Of a DNA stretch of 64,000 nucleotides, positions 31,061-42,931 are shown piece after piece (the first letter of the stretch is position 1; each line of letters opens with the position of its first letter). The position numbers and the translations under genes were made by a program. The stretch spans positions 63,708,376 through 63,772,375 of the forward strand of contig CM070510.1 in NCBI GenBank assembly GCA_036346375.1, read 5' to 3'. The notes below the pieces were generated by a model, which saw nothing but the letters and a program-made list of their open reading frames with translations, had not been told where the DNA came from and did not search any database. The stretch is from Guadua angustifolia (Eukaryota > Streptophyta > Magnoliopsida > Poales > Poaceae).

Positions 31061-33458
31061 TTGTGGGTTTTGGAGGTAGCTTACGAAACCACTTAGGGTG
31101 GATTAGAATCTATTGGCCTTAAATAAAAAAAAGATATATATGTCATACAAACATGATTTCATTACTAATGAAAATCAATATTCGAAAAATGAATGAAACA
31201 AAATGTAGATAGACATTACCATTCAGCACACTAGTCTTGTCACCATACATATTTGGTTCTTTGGGGAGTTGGTGAGATGGTGGTGGTACATCACCCTTCC
31301 TGTTTTTCCTTCTCCTTTCGACCCATCCACTAGGCAGCGATGTAACTTTGAATAAATGGTAAATTGATTAGCTCATGTCCTATGAATAAATGGTAAGTTC
31401 AGGTTATAGTAAGGCACTGTCAAAACTTGTCAAAGCAACTACAGGTGGTACAAATAGTTCAGTAAGATGCCAAAATAAAAAGGTGATTTCTTTGTAGTGG
31501 GATAGAACAAGGTCTTTGCGATGTATTGGGAGGAGCCATCCAAAAGTAAGATGCCAAGATAAAAGGTGATGGTGGTGAGAGGCCACCCGACTCAAAGTGG
31601 AGTCAAGACAGATTGCAGTTTTAGTTTTAGCTTCTTCCATGACTTTTTGGCTGCCCCTGCTGAGCCTCACACCAGAAAATCATTTCCATTCTGTTAACAA
31701 GGCCTTCCAGAGGAAAAAAAACAAGCGATTATCTGTAGTAATGGAGAAGTTAGGTCCCATTGATCAAACAATTTCTTATGGCCATACTGTTCTGGAGATG
31801 TGGTCACCCTGAGGAGAAGTTTTATTAGTAGTTGGTTGATGGCAAAGTTTAATGAGGTTTGGGTTTTAGTTTCTGGCAGTGGGTTATGTTGTTTAAGGTG
31901 CTGTGTTTTCGGTAGTTGCTTTTTAAGATTGTTTTGGCAGGTTGTCGCCTGTGTTCTGGAGCTCTAAATCAGTGGGCATGAAGAGGGTTTTTAGTTTCAG
32001 TTTGCAGTTTTAGTTTTAGCTTCAGTTTTTAGTTCAGTTTCAGTTTGTTGGGAAAAGTTCTACTGATGTTTCTTTTCGCTGAGAAATCTGCTGATGATGC
32101 TGTGGTAGTTTTGGTGATTTTATTATCTTTCCAGGAGGTGTTGCTGGCCAGGAGATATCTTTGTTTTGCAAGAGTTTTGAGTCAAACGTTCCAGGTGCAT
32201 CTGATTCTGTGGTTTGGTGCAAGGAGAGGAAGAAGTGAAGAATCATATTGCTTTTTGGTAGTTTGGTGGTTTAAGGTGTTGTTCTGGTTTGTTGTCTGGC
32301 ATGAATTGCAGACTTCAGCATGAATGATGTAGCAAAAGAGAAATCACTCACAATGAGATAGATGATCTAGGATTGCCAGATTTACTAAGTATACAACTAT
32401 GCCTTACATAATAAGCTACCTAGCTAATGTTAGTTGGTATGGTCAATCAAATGCCCATTATCAAAAGGGATATTCATTTCCAATCCTGACAAAAATGGAT
32501 GACAAAGAAATAACTGCACAAGAACATATACATATCATTTTTTAGATCAAAAGGACTAGATTGAAGTCAGTTTAATGCCCATACATACAAGCAACCAAAC
32601 CAACACCAGACAATTCAAAAGCCTTAGACACTCTCAGGCAAACATTCAAGACTGGACTAAGCACACTGACAAAACATGATAACTGAAAATAGCCACAACC
32701 GAACCAGACTTAACATCAACCACCTTCGCCTCCGGCTAGGAACTCTTGTAAACCTCCTCCAATCAGATCTCATATACATATACATATCATTTCTATAGCA
32801 TCACAATCCTTGCATAGATTATCATCTATCATAGATTATCATCTATCATTTCTATAGCATCACACATTCATCCATACATGCATCCATCTACCTATTCATC
32901 CATTCATTCAAGCATCATCACCAAAACCAAACCGATGGCTAGAAATTCGGGAAATTTGGGAGACACCACCAAGGGGACGCCGTCGGAGAGAGAGTCTTCG
33001 GGAGACGCCGTCAGAGGGGGGTCTTGTTGGCCTGGGAGACGCCGCTTGGAGGGGGACGCTGCCTGGGAGACGTCCGCACGCAGGTGGAGGAGCGCTAACC
33101 GGGGACATGTCGGAGGAGGAGGCATCTTGGGGGATGGGGAGCGGCTGCCGGGGCGCCGCCGAGGGGAGGGAGAGCGCCAAGCGGCGACGCCGCCGAGGGA
33201 GGAGAGCGATCCGGATGCGGACGGAGAAATGGAAGGGGGAGGAGCACGGTATGCAGATCTTAAGGGGGGCCGAAGAAATGATGAGGGGTAGCGCAACGCA
33301 GATTTCCTGCGTTTCCATCGCTTTGGAAGAAGCGAAGAGATCGTTTCACAAAGAGGAAACGATGATACTCTCTCTCCGTATTTATTTCTTGCCACGTCAA
33401 TTTTTCATCCCTGCTGGCATGTTAAGAAACGCTATTAGAAACGCCATTGCAAGTGCCC
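31061..33458. other. Right flank of the PIF-like remnant, no recognised gene
   Basis: 31061-32880 is AT-rich with reiterated TTTTAGTTTCAG words near 31990-32045. 32940-33320 is GC-rich and open on both strands with low-complexity peptides. It may be the leader/promoter side of the ORF1-type gene. No transposase domain was found. The inverted terminal repeat lies at the right end. Confidence 0.4.
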
Positions 33459-33769
33459 TAAATCTGCAAGCTACCAGTAGGCAGTACATGCATACGGGGC
33501 CCTAGATATAGTCACGATGTACGAGTACACCACTGTGTTGAGTTTGAGCGCGTCACAAATTCGTTTACTGCTTTATCTTAAATCTACCATTACACAAAGT
33601 CTTTTATACGTCACTATAAATATATTTCTATAGTCTATAGAAAGAGAAAAAGCTTATTATAAACACCTCTTCACATAGTAATATTTGCCTTTGTATGGCT
33701 GTAGTTTTCATACAGAGGTTTTTCACATAAAATCCATATCTCCCAGTTCCTTCTATTCTTTTGCTATGC
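33459..33769. repeat. Block B, copy 2 (311 bp)
   Basis: Second copy of 15906-16216 in the same orientation, with a handful of substitutions. It starts at the TAA target site of the PIF-like element. Confidence 0.9.
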
Positions 33770-34139
33770 ATTTTGTAACACTGGATACGATCGATCTCTC
33801 ATGAACATATCAACGTGAACTCTGCTGGTGGGGCCCACCAATAGGCCTGTTTTAGTGGGATGGGGATTCCCTACAAACCCGTGGGGATTGCAGATTAAGT
33901 AGTCCCTCGTGGACCATGTGATCAAGAAACGACGGTCCGGATCTTTCGAGAGCATTGTGCTAATTTTTCACTGCACGATAACACTGCAACAGTTACTATA
34001 ACAATATACTGTAGCAACACATTATTAATTGGTCCGGATTGTTCGTTTCCTCAATCAGAGGTTTGTGCTTATGAAAACAGCTTAAATGCAGTCTCCGTAA
34101 AGACTATAGGGGAACTCCATTTGTCTCAGTGATAGGGTG

Positions 34140-36545
34140 TGGCCAAGGTTTGAAATCTCGTTTTCGGATGATATCTCGGAGGTGGCCGAAATCTGAAATC
34201 TCCCCGAGATCTCAAAGTTTTCAAACAAATCCTGGACGAAATACAAAAATAAAAATTCAAATCTTTTTTTTTTGCACCGAGAAAAACCAAAATTTCGTCC
34301 GAAATTCCCAAAATCTCGGCGAGACTTATCGAGATTTCAGTGAACTTGCACCGAGCGAAAAATAGCTCAAGCGGCATCGGAAAATTTTGATTTTTTTTGT
34401 GAAGGGTCCTAACATATCAATTATATTTATATAAAATTTTCATATAATTAACAAGCATGGGTAATTTTAAATTTTTGAAAATTGCTACTGTCGTGATAAA
34501 ACACTCACCGGTAAGTTTGAACGCATGAAAAATGGTTCAACCATGTTAGAAAATTTTGAATTTTTTTTGCATGGTTATGATGAATCACTAATATTCAAAT
34601 AAAATTTTTAGATAATTATCAAGCTTCATGAATTTTTAAAAATTTGGACATTACTATTGTCATGATAAAAGCCTTACCGGCAAAATTCAACAAAATGAAA
34701 AATAGTGCAAACCACGTTACAAAATTTTGATTTTTTTGTGCATCGTTATGATGCATCAATAATTTTCTAAAAAAATGTAGATGATTATCGAGCTTCATGA
34801 ATTTTTAAAAATTTGGATAGTGCTACTGTTTTGATAAAAGCCTTACCGACAAAATTTCAACAAAATAAAAAATAGTTCTGTCGACGATTCGGGAACCGAT
34901 CCCCCGCCGACCTTACTTGTTGAATGAGGGATCAACCTAAGGCTCCTTTTTCGCGGGGGGTATAGCGTCCGAGGTCCTACCGAGCTACAGGTCGAGGTAA
35001 CCAAAGCAGTCACAACAAGCAAGGGATCTCTTTTTTTACTGGTTCGGGCCTCTCGCGGGAGAGATAATAGCCGTACGTCCAGTGGTTACACTGATGTGTG
35101 AAGATGGGTTACAAGTGCTGTGTACAAGTGGAGATAAGATGTGTGAATGAGCGAACCCCTTCTTCGTGCGAGGAGGTATTTATAGGAAACGCAGCGACAA
35201 AGCATTAATTACGAGGCGTTCTCTTGTTCGGACGTGGGCTGGCCGTTCCGCGACCCTCCACGGGCGCAACGCGACGTGGGTGCGATAGGCACAAATGGCG
35301 ACGCGAGACCGTGGGCGTCAGATCCTTGTGCACGCAGACCTTGAAATCACGATTAATGCCACGCCGCCCTCGTAGATCGTGCCCGGCTTTTGGGCGAAGC
35401 TCGAGGTACCTTCAGCTGGACCGGGTTGCTAGGTCAAGGACCCCGAGCAAGTATGCTCGGGGGCGAGCATGGCGGTTGATGGATGGCGGCAGATGGTCGG
35501 CGACGAAGACCTTTCTAGGGGCGAGGCGGCGAGGATATGCCGGGGCATTTGAGGTGCGATGGTCGTCTATGGAGGATATCCAACCCCCGACAAGTTCAAA
35601 CCACGTTAAAAAATTTAATTTTTTTTGAATGGTCCTAATGTATCATTAATATTTATATAAAATTTTTATATGATGATAAAGCTTCAAGAATTTTCAAAAA
35701 TTCTAACAGTGCTATGTTAGTACGTCGTGATAAAAACCTCATGATCAATATATAGATTTACTTTAGCAACCAAAAAGGTTTATAATTTTTGAAAATTTTA
35801 CAACAGGGTTCTATGGAAATTCTTAAGATCTTATAAAAATTTTGAATCATAATCATACTCCAGTTAATTTATAAAATTCTTGCAAGGGTATTGTACCATT
35901 TTATGTTCTTTATGTTTTTGATTTTTGAAAGATAACAAATGAAGTTCTATGCTTAAATAGATTTGATTGAGTAAACAAAAAGGTTGAAAATTTTATAGAA
36001 TGGTACTGAGACAATTATTAAGCTCTCATAAAAATTTTGGACCATGATCACACTCGAGAAAATTTATAAAATTCTGACAAGGTTACTATCCCAATTATGT
36101 TTATTCTATTTTTTATTTTTTTAAAGACAACAAATGAAGTTCAATTATTTTGAAAAATTTTGTGTATGACCCTACACTACTAAAAATAGTACTATATTTT
36201 TTTATTATGATCAAACTTGTACAATATTATAAAAATCTTATTGCTTTCTACCGAAATTTTAAAACATCTCAAAATTTTGATATTTTAATAAATTTTCATG
36301 GAAGATGACTTTCTTAAAGTTTATCGGACCAAATTTGGTCAAATCTAACCATAAAATATCAAAAATGGTTAAAAACCCCAAGATTTTGGTGAGATTTGAT
36401 GAAATCTCATCAAAATTCTCTAGATTATTGTAGCAATTTGTTTATTTTTTATTTTTTTACCCGACAGGTATTTTGGATCCCGTTCTCGGTCAAAATCCAA
36501 AATTTTGACCGAGATTTCTGAGATTTTGGTGGTTTTTTTAACCAT
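34140..36545. repeat. Unclassified AT-rich dispersed repeat, copy 1 (interrupted by a solo LTR)
   Basis: It begins with GGTTTGAAATCTCG and GGCCGAAATCTG words and ends with ACCGAGATTTCTGAGATTTTGG, with similar motifs inverted at the two ends. Between them are diverged repeats of about 150-170 bp with AAAATGGTTCAA, GAAAATTTTGAATTTTTTT and ATTATCAAGCTTCATGAATT words. The same layout is found at 48640-50060. There is no coding sequence. The solo LTR at 34879-35592 sits inside. Confidence 0.65.
34879..35592 (-). repeat. Solo LTR, target duplication AGTTC
   Basis: TGTCGACGATTCGGGAACC … GGATATCCAACCCCCGACA with AGTTC on both sides (34874-34878 and 35593-35597). In minus orientation it has a TATAAATA box (about 35177-35184) and matches the LTRs at 37441 and 50318. 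No internal sequence remains, so it arose by LTR-LTR recombination. Confidence 0.95.
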
Positions 36546-37440
36546 AGGTGTGACTGTTGTTGTGGATTTGTGGGCATAAAGGGCAAGAAGATTTTGTACT
36601 CTGTAGGCTGCACTCGGACCGCAGAAAACACCACGACCAGATAAACACCACGACCAGATAAGCGCCACAGCCACTTGTGATCACAAGCGCGGTTGTGTGT
36701 GACGTCCATGGTTATGAGAAGTACGATCTCGTATGTAGGCAGGATTCCGCGTGCGTGCATCGGCGCCACCCAGGGCAGGCAAGGGACCACGCCGATGAGT
36801 TGGCATTGACCCGAGCTGGCATCCGCACGAGTTCCCACCTGCCCGCGCAAGTGTTTCTCCTTTTTTTTACTCAGCAAACTACATCACGAATTCACGACGT
36901 CGTATGCTGTATGCATGTTAGCCTATACGGCATCTGGCTGTGATATGAGTAACATGGTAGCAGCAGATCCAGTGCTAGAATTTAGAAGATGCTCAAGTCT
37001 TTCTCTTCTACCTACAGTCTTCATGCTCTGTATCCACGATGCTTCATAGAGGGTTAAGAGTGACAGGTAAGGTATCTATGATGCCACCGGTTATAAAATG
37101 TGTGCTTAACCCTATTGGACATACCGTTGGATCTACCCCTCTTAACATAGTCCCTTTGTAGGGTTTTTTTTTGGGAGAGGGTGATGATGGTCACTTTGCA
37201 GTTGCTAAGTGCATCCTTGCTTGGGTTTGATGGGATGTGGGCTCTTTGTTCACTGAATTGGACCAGATCTTGTTCGGGATGAGAGGGTTTGGGGCCTTGG
37301 GCCAACTTGGGTCCCCCGTTTGCGTCTTCAGGATAAGTTTTTATCATTTCTGAAAGAGAATCTTTAGGTCAAGAGGAGTTAGGAATAAGGACGGACCTCA
37401 GCCTATAAAATGCATTTTCAGTACATAGTTTCTATAATTT
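36546..37440. other. Intergenic DNA with a short copy of the STAR1-like 5' flank
   Basis: 36841-36873 (CCCGCGCAAGTGTTTCTCC then a T-run and ACTCAGCAA) matches 15713-15751, just upstream of the STAR1-like start. Otherwise no gene or repeat was recognised. Confidence 0.5.
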
Positions 37441-38216
37441 TGTCGGGGATTGGGTAGTCCCTATGGCGACCATCGTACCTCGGCGACCAGCCGAGAGCCA
37501 ACCATGTACGCTCTTAGATGGTGTCCCCAAGGGAGATCCTTGGGTAGGTCGGCTCTCGGACCTACCCCAACCTTAATCTAGCTCGCCCTCGAGCATGCTT
37601 GTTCGAGGGTGCGCGACCGGTGACCGGGTCCGAAGGAAACGGCCTCGGGCATCGCCAAAAAGCCGGGCACGGTTTACGAAGACGACATGGCATTAATCGC
37701 TTGGCGGCTAGAAGGACGGTACGGCCACGATCTGCACTCCCTACGCCCACGTAACGGTATGGCGAAAAGCAAGAGAACAGTTCACCCACGTCCGGGAGCA
37801 GTAGCGCGCCGCTCCGCAATAAATGATGTAACGCTGTAATCATCTATAAATACCCCATCGCCCGTAGAATTTAGGGTTCGACTCCCTGGTCCCGAACACC
37901 CTTAGGAGAGCAGAGAGGAAGAACACTCACTTGTGAGAGGTAGAGAGGAAGAGAGAGGAAGAGTGATGGGTGGCTTAGTGCCCCCGAGCAAGCACCTGTA
38001 ATCCATCTTTGTAAGTTAGTGCAATCACTAGACGTAGGGTTGTTATCTCCCCGTGATAGGCCCGAACCAGACTAAAAAGACCCTGTGCTCACTGTGTTGT
38101 CTTGATCCAGAGGCAGCAGCCCTCGGACGCTATACCCTCCGTGGGAAAGGGGTCTTAGGTTGATTCCTCATTCAACAAGTAAGCTCGGCGGGGGACTGGT
38201 TCCCGAATCGTCGACA
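37441..38216 (+). repeat. Solo LTR, target duplication AATTT
   Basis: TGTCGGGGATTGGGTAGTCC … GAATCGTCGACA with AATTT on both sides (37436-37440 and 38217-38221). TATAAATA at 37845-37852. It is in plus orientation and 776 bp long, somewhat longer than the other two copies. Confidence 0.95.
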
Positions 38217-38500
38217 AATTTATATATAAATATACCACATTATATAGAAATAACTATAAATACAACTTTTCTAGTGCATAGTGTCGACTCCCATCCCAAT
38301 CAATTAATTTCTTTACTCCTACCTCACCTTCTCTCTCCCCTTCCCACCAATACTCATTTTAACTTTCTTAGTTTTCTCAATTAGATTGTATCTCACACTC
38401 TCTCTCTCTCTCTCTTTCTTAACTTACCTTCTATATCAAATTTTATCCTATTTGGTACTCTATAGAAACTGCTTGTATCATTGCATATAGAGTGTTCTAA

Positions 38501-38854
38501 AAGCAAGTGCAATAACGAAACCCACCACTTACTCCATCTCTCACCCATGTTATTTAGAGTAAGCTATAAATCCAATCTGTATAATAATTATCTCTAAAGA
38601 TTGTCTCCAAAGGACACTTTTGACTATAGCATTAAAGCTTATACAATAACTATCTCTCATCTATTCATCTAGAGTAAGCATACTTGCTATAACACGGGCT
38701 TTTAGCTAACAATATCACGTTGTTTCCCGTGTGATGCTAGCTGCTGCATGAGAGTCAGTTATCTTCTCTCTTCTTTTTTCTCACTTTTTCACATAGAACA
38801 AAACTCATATGTATATGCTAATAGTAAGTTGATGTGATCTTATTGTACTTGCTC
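38501..38854. mobile_element. PIF/Tourist-like MITE, TAA target duplication
   Basis: Ends AAGCAAGTGCAATAAC and, inverted, GAGCAAGTACAATAAG, flanked by TAA (38498-38500 and 38855-38857). It has the same family words as the MITE at 9825, such as ACTTACTCCATCTCT. Confidence 0.75.
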
Positions 38855-38936
38855 TAATATGCCTGTTTATAGCCCACGACCGTGAATGAAGAACTTCAAT
38901 TTTATAACTTAACTCGCTCTCTAAGAAAATAGCTTG

Positions 38937-39030
38937 GCTGGGCTTGAGGACAGCATTTTACCCCACTCAGTCCTAATTAGTCCGCTGGGCTTTTGGACAG
39001 CATTTTACCCCACTCAGGCCTAATTAGTCC
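38937..39030. repeat. 47-bp tandem duplication
   Basis: Two adjacent copies of GCTGGGCTT…GACAGCATTTTACCCCACTCAG..CCTAATTAGTCC, non-coding. Confidence 0.85.
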
Positions 39031-40653
39031 GCTAAGTTAACAGAGCAGGCTTTCCCAATTCGAAAGGAGGTTTGCTGATTTGCAGCTCTTACCTTGACAG
39101 ATTTGACTCCCATAAATTCCCTCTCCCAGCCATACAAGCCTGAACGCATGATTGGCCATTTGATCATGACACAGTTCTGGCCAGGACATTGCCAGTTCAT
39201 TTCCATGGTTGTGGTATTTATCACTCTAAGACATACTGCATACTCGGTACGTAGTGCTCTAAACTGCACTGATTATTGGATGACAACAAAATTATGATAC
39301 TACTAGGCGAGGCATGAAATTAGCGGACTTAAGTTTTTGAAAAAAAATGCAGAGGTCGATGCTCCAGAGGATTACGAAGGATTATCCATTTTTCTTTCTT
39401 TACGCATTAAAAAATGAGGGTTTTCCAATTGCCTTCATGTCTGAAACTACAGTTTCATCATCATGTCACGTCACACTGCATTCCAACATGGAATTATTGA
39501 ACGAAATCGATAGGTTCGATTGAACGGTCAAAGCAGTAATGGCTAGCTGGCTAGTTGAGCCAGCGTCTTTCTAAGTGTGTGTTTAGCAGAGATTTAGTTT
39601 CTTCAGATTCGTTAATCCGGTAAAGCTGAAAATTCTAGTTTCTCTATATTCGTGAAGCTGAACTTGTGAGTACATTAAGAGTACTTAGATAGATCATCTT
39701 ATTTACATTTTAGACAAAAAATATAAACTTAATTTACTTTATTTTATCCTGCAAGTTTCAGATTTCATCCCAAGCAGACCCTAAACGCCGCAAGGTGCTG
39801 CAACGTACAGCGCTCATGCATGATGCTCAACAGCGGAATTAATCGGCTCAAGAATCTCACCAATCATGCAAATAGTACCACAGCATTGGTTACACAAGGA
39901 AACAGTTCATCGGTGTGCATGATTTCAGGCTAGGGCAACCTCATCATGCCCAGTTCAGAGCATTGCCGTCCGTCGGTGGTCCGCCAAGTCGCTATCAGAA
40001 AAACCCTCAACCATCACATCGCCAGATTCACGAAGAAAGGGATGCATGTGTAGCCAATGGCTGGCCGTTGAAACGAACAGCGGACGTGATATGATCGTAT
40101 CCTAGGGTGAATAGGGTGCACAGAAATGCTCTGTTCGTGTGAAACTTCAGCTGAAAATGTAAATCTTGGCTTCCCTATACAAGATCTACCTACTGTTAGA
40201 TTAACATAACACTGTGCATACCTAGCCTATGTACATCGGTTTTTTTTTTGCAAATCTAATCTCCAATGTATGTTTTTACAAAAATACGATGTACATAGAG
40301 CTAGAAATACACAATATTTGATTAGCGACAAGGAATGTCATAATTAAACAGTGGCAAAAATATATGGTAGATGGAATTAATGAAGAAAAAAAGAAAAGAG
40401 GGAACTACTTGAGTGCACAAAAGAATACAATGTACATCCATCTTCAAGGGTAATTGATTGCTTGTCACCAAAACAAAGTCATTATTTTTCTAGCTCTGTG
40501 ATTAATTTGTTTTTATAAATTTGATCCTCTTTCGAGTGTAATTGTAAAAATAGCCATATCTCTAGCCGTTAAAGCATCTACAGATGACAAATGTCACCTG
40601 TCACACACTCACACGGTAAAAGGATACCAGGTTTGAAAAAAGGGGTGAAACTA
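39031..40653. other. Intergenic DNA, possible diverged MITE at 39570-39782
   Basis: 39660-39780 shares AGTACATTAAGAGT…TAGATGGATCATCTT-like words with 45655-45800, so both may belong to one MITE family. The rest shows no gene. Confidence 0.4.
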
Positions 40654-40869
40654 GCGCTCGGACGTCCGATTACTGTTCATCCTATTGGATGCTTTTTGCA
40701 ACATTTTTTTTCCTCCACGTGCAACATTTTTTACCAATATGCGCAACATTTTTTTGAACGCTTGCAACATCCATTTACTATAGTGAATTTTACTGTTTGT
40801 CGAAGGAAAATGTTGCACGTGTAGAAAAAAATGTTGCAATGCATCTGAAAATTTCGGACGTCCGGGCAC
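40654..40869. mobile_element. MITE with GGACGTCC terminal inverted repeats
   Basis: The left end GCGCTCGGACGTCCGA and the right end, inverted, GTGCCCGGACGTCCGA match over 16 bp. The inner part also pairs through GCAACATTTTTTT / AAAAAAATGTTGC. No clean target duplication was found, so the superfamily is open. Confidence 0.6.
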
Positions 40870-42440
40870 AAATCATTACGAAAAAAAATTGTCACACGCT
40901 AGAAAATTGATGAACACGGCGAGAACCATGTCGGCTAGACAACACCTCTGAGGCAGAGTTCCCTGTCCAAGGAAAAAAGGGAGGCTTTTGCTACCTGCAC
41001 ACCATACAAAAAGTACATCTGCAGTAGCAGCCAGCCTCTGGCTCCGGATACCGCATCGAACCGACGATCATCAAAGGATGTCACGAGGAGAGCAACTGTG
41101 CCGGAATCATGACTAAGCTTCCGTACGAAAAAACCTTTCTTTCATTTCCATTGAGAAAAACTAGTATTACCTAGTACCACGACCGATAACATACACTTCA
41201 GCACCGACCGTCTCACCTACATGCATGCTCGCAGCGAGACGTCGATCGCTACCGTATAACGCTCGCGTTCGCGTGCAAGGTACAGCACGTACGGCCGCAC
41301 GGGCTAACGGCCCGGCCATCACCGCCTAGTAGAGCCAAATGGCAAGGCTCATAGCTGTGCGCCCCAAGAGAAGCACATAAAAACGCAAGGGAAGGCTACC
41401 AAGTACGACGGAATCGGTGAAGAGGTCGCAGAGCTGCGTCCGGCCAACTGATCGCAGCATGTCACCGTGTCAGGACCTCATCGCGCCGAGCGTCCCGAGA
41501 GCAGACGCAGGAACGCTGGACACGATTCAATGCGGCACCAGCACAGCAGGAAAAAATTGGAGTGGTTAAGTTAGAGAAAATTTTCGATACATTATACTAA
41601 CAATATTATAGTGAGCAGTAGAAATCAAATCTAATTGTTGAATTGTTAAGGGCATTTCCACTACTCTATTACCAGAGAAAGTATAAATAAACTCTAACTA
41701 TTCTTTATCTTTACTTTATATAAAGTGAGAGTTTCTTCTCATATCACCTCATCAAAATTACCTATTTTTACCGCTGTTCTTTAATTACTCATCTTTAGCA
41801 CTGTTATTGCTCTTAATTACCCACGTTTGCTATTGCTTTTTAATTACCCACCTTTACCACTGTTAATGCTCTTTGTAAATAAACTTTTTATCGCAAATTG
41901 AGTTTTCGTTGCAACGCACAGACATATGACTAGTTTGATCTATATAATCGAAAAAAATGAAACGGTTCATATTAAATTTGGCGCTTGTAAAAAAAACTGT
42001 TAAATAAAAAGTACGGGTAAAACTAAGAGCACGGGTTACACGACGCCATCGATCATCGGCGTTATTTTACTGTGGAGTGAATCGGTGAATGTTGAGTGAT
42101 AAGCCCGAGCAACAGAACAAAGCCGAGTAACATAGCCGTTGGGCTGGGGACAGTGGTACGGGCCAGGAGAGCACGAGGCCACGACGGTGTTGCTTTCCAT
42201 GCCGCAACATGACGGGCAAGTACAAGGCAAGTGTGCGGCAGCTGATCGCTCCTCTCATGCGGTACCACTCCTCGCTCCACTGGCGAGCGAGAGAGAGAGC
42301 AAACCTAACCAAAAGACGAGCAACGCAACACAAGAAGAAACAAAACGAGATGCGAGATTGGGCACGACGCTTCGGTCGAGCCATCATCGCCCGGTGCGAG
42401 GCACGCACCAGCTTATACCGAAAAGTGGCAGCACTTTCTC
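40870..42440. other. Intergenic DNA without recognised genes
   Basis: At 41909-41936 a short palindrome CGTTGCAACG followed by CACAGACATATGACTAGT resembles a plant Helitron 3' terminus, but no matching start was found. The remainder shows no coding or repeat signal. Confidence 0.4.
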
Positions 42441-42931
42441 ATAGTGACAAAAGAATTACACACGTACGAACAGCTTTTGTATGGTTCCCTGACCCCCGAC
42501 CCGGCCGACGCAAGGCGCCAAAACCTCGCCTGTGCAACCGCGAGGACACACGGCCCGCCGGCCACGCACGCCGGCATCCATGGTAATTTCGCCCCGCAGA
42601 AGATCAGCGGCGCGCGCCTCGAGCTCCGCGGCGCCATATGCGGCCGAGCCGCAACCAATCGCAGCCTCCCGTGTTCCGGAGCCAACACCAGCCTCGAGAT
42701 TGCCGCTGCAGCAGGACGCCCTCTCCTCTCTCCCTCCGGCGCGGCTCCCGAGGCCGGCATGGCATAGCCCCGGGAAAGAGAAGGAATGGCGAAAATTACC
42801 TTGCTGCCCATCACGTGACCCACCAACTTGAAGCCAGGGTGCCGTAGTTACGTGGAATATCGGGGGTAGTCTCGCCAGCGAAACGGAGGAAACCTTTGTG
42901 GGCTGCAACGCAGGCCCCGCGCAACAGCGGC
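42441..42931. other. GC-rich stretch downstream of the ATL gene
   Basis: Open frames of 100-150 codons exist on both strands (for example 42456-42908 minus), but none has a recognisable domain and the peptides are compositionally biased. The part next to 42932 is probably the ATL 3' UTR. Confidence 0.4.

Larger units (their letters stand above)
16674..33458 (-). mobile_element. PIF/Harbinger-like element remnant with nested CACTA
   Basis: The right end reads, inverted, GGGCACTTGCAATGGCG and is followed by TAA at 33459-33461, then block B2. Block B1 at 15906 begins with the same TAA directly after block A, which represents the unoccupied site. The left end of the element is missing, since block A2 runs straight into internal sequence at 16674. 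Inside is an ORF1-type gene (minus strand) but no DDE transposase was recognised. About 13.2 kb of the span is the CACTA insertion. Confidence 0.6.

Noticed and set aside
32904..33395. 163-codon minus-strand frame at the right of the PIF remnant as a transposase
   Set aside because: Ser/Pro/Arg-rich low-complexity sequence without any DDE transposase motif; the opposite strand is equally open.
37870..37890. GGTTCGACTCCC, similar to a tRNA T-loop
   Set aside because: It lies in a solo LTR, and no acceptor stem, anticodon arm or D-loop is found around it.
42456..42908. 150-codon minus-strand frame just downstream of the ATL gene
   Set aside because: GC-rich sequence is open on both strands here, the peptide has no recognisable domain, and it probably overlaps the ATL 3' UTR.
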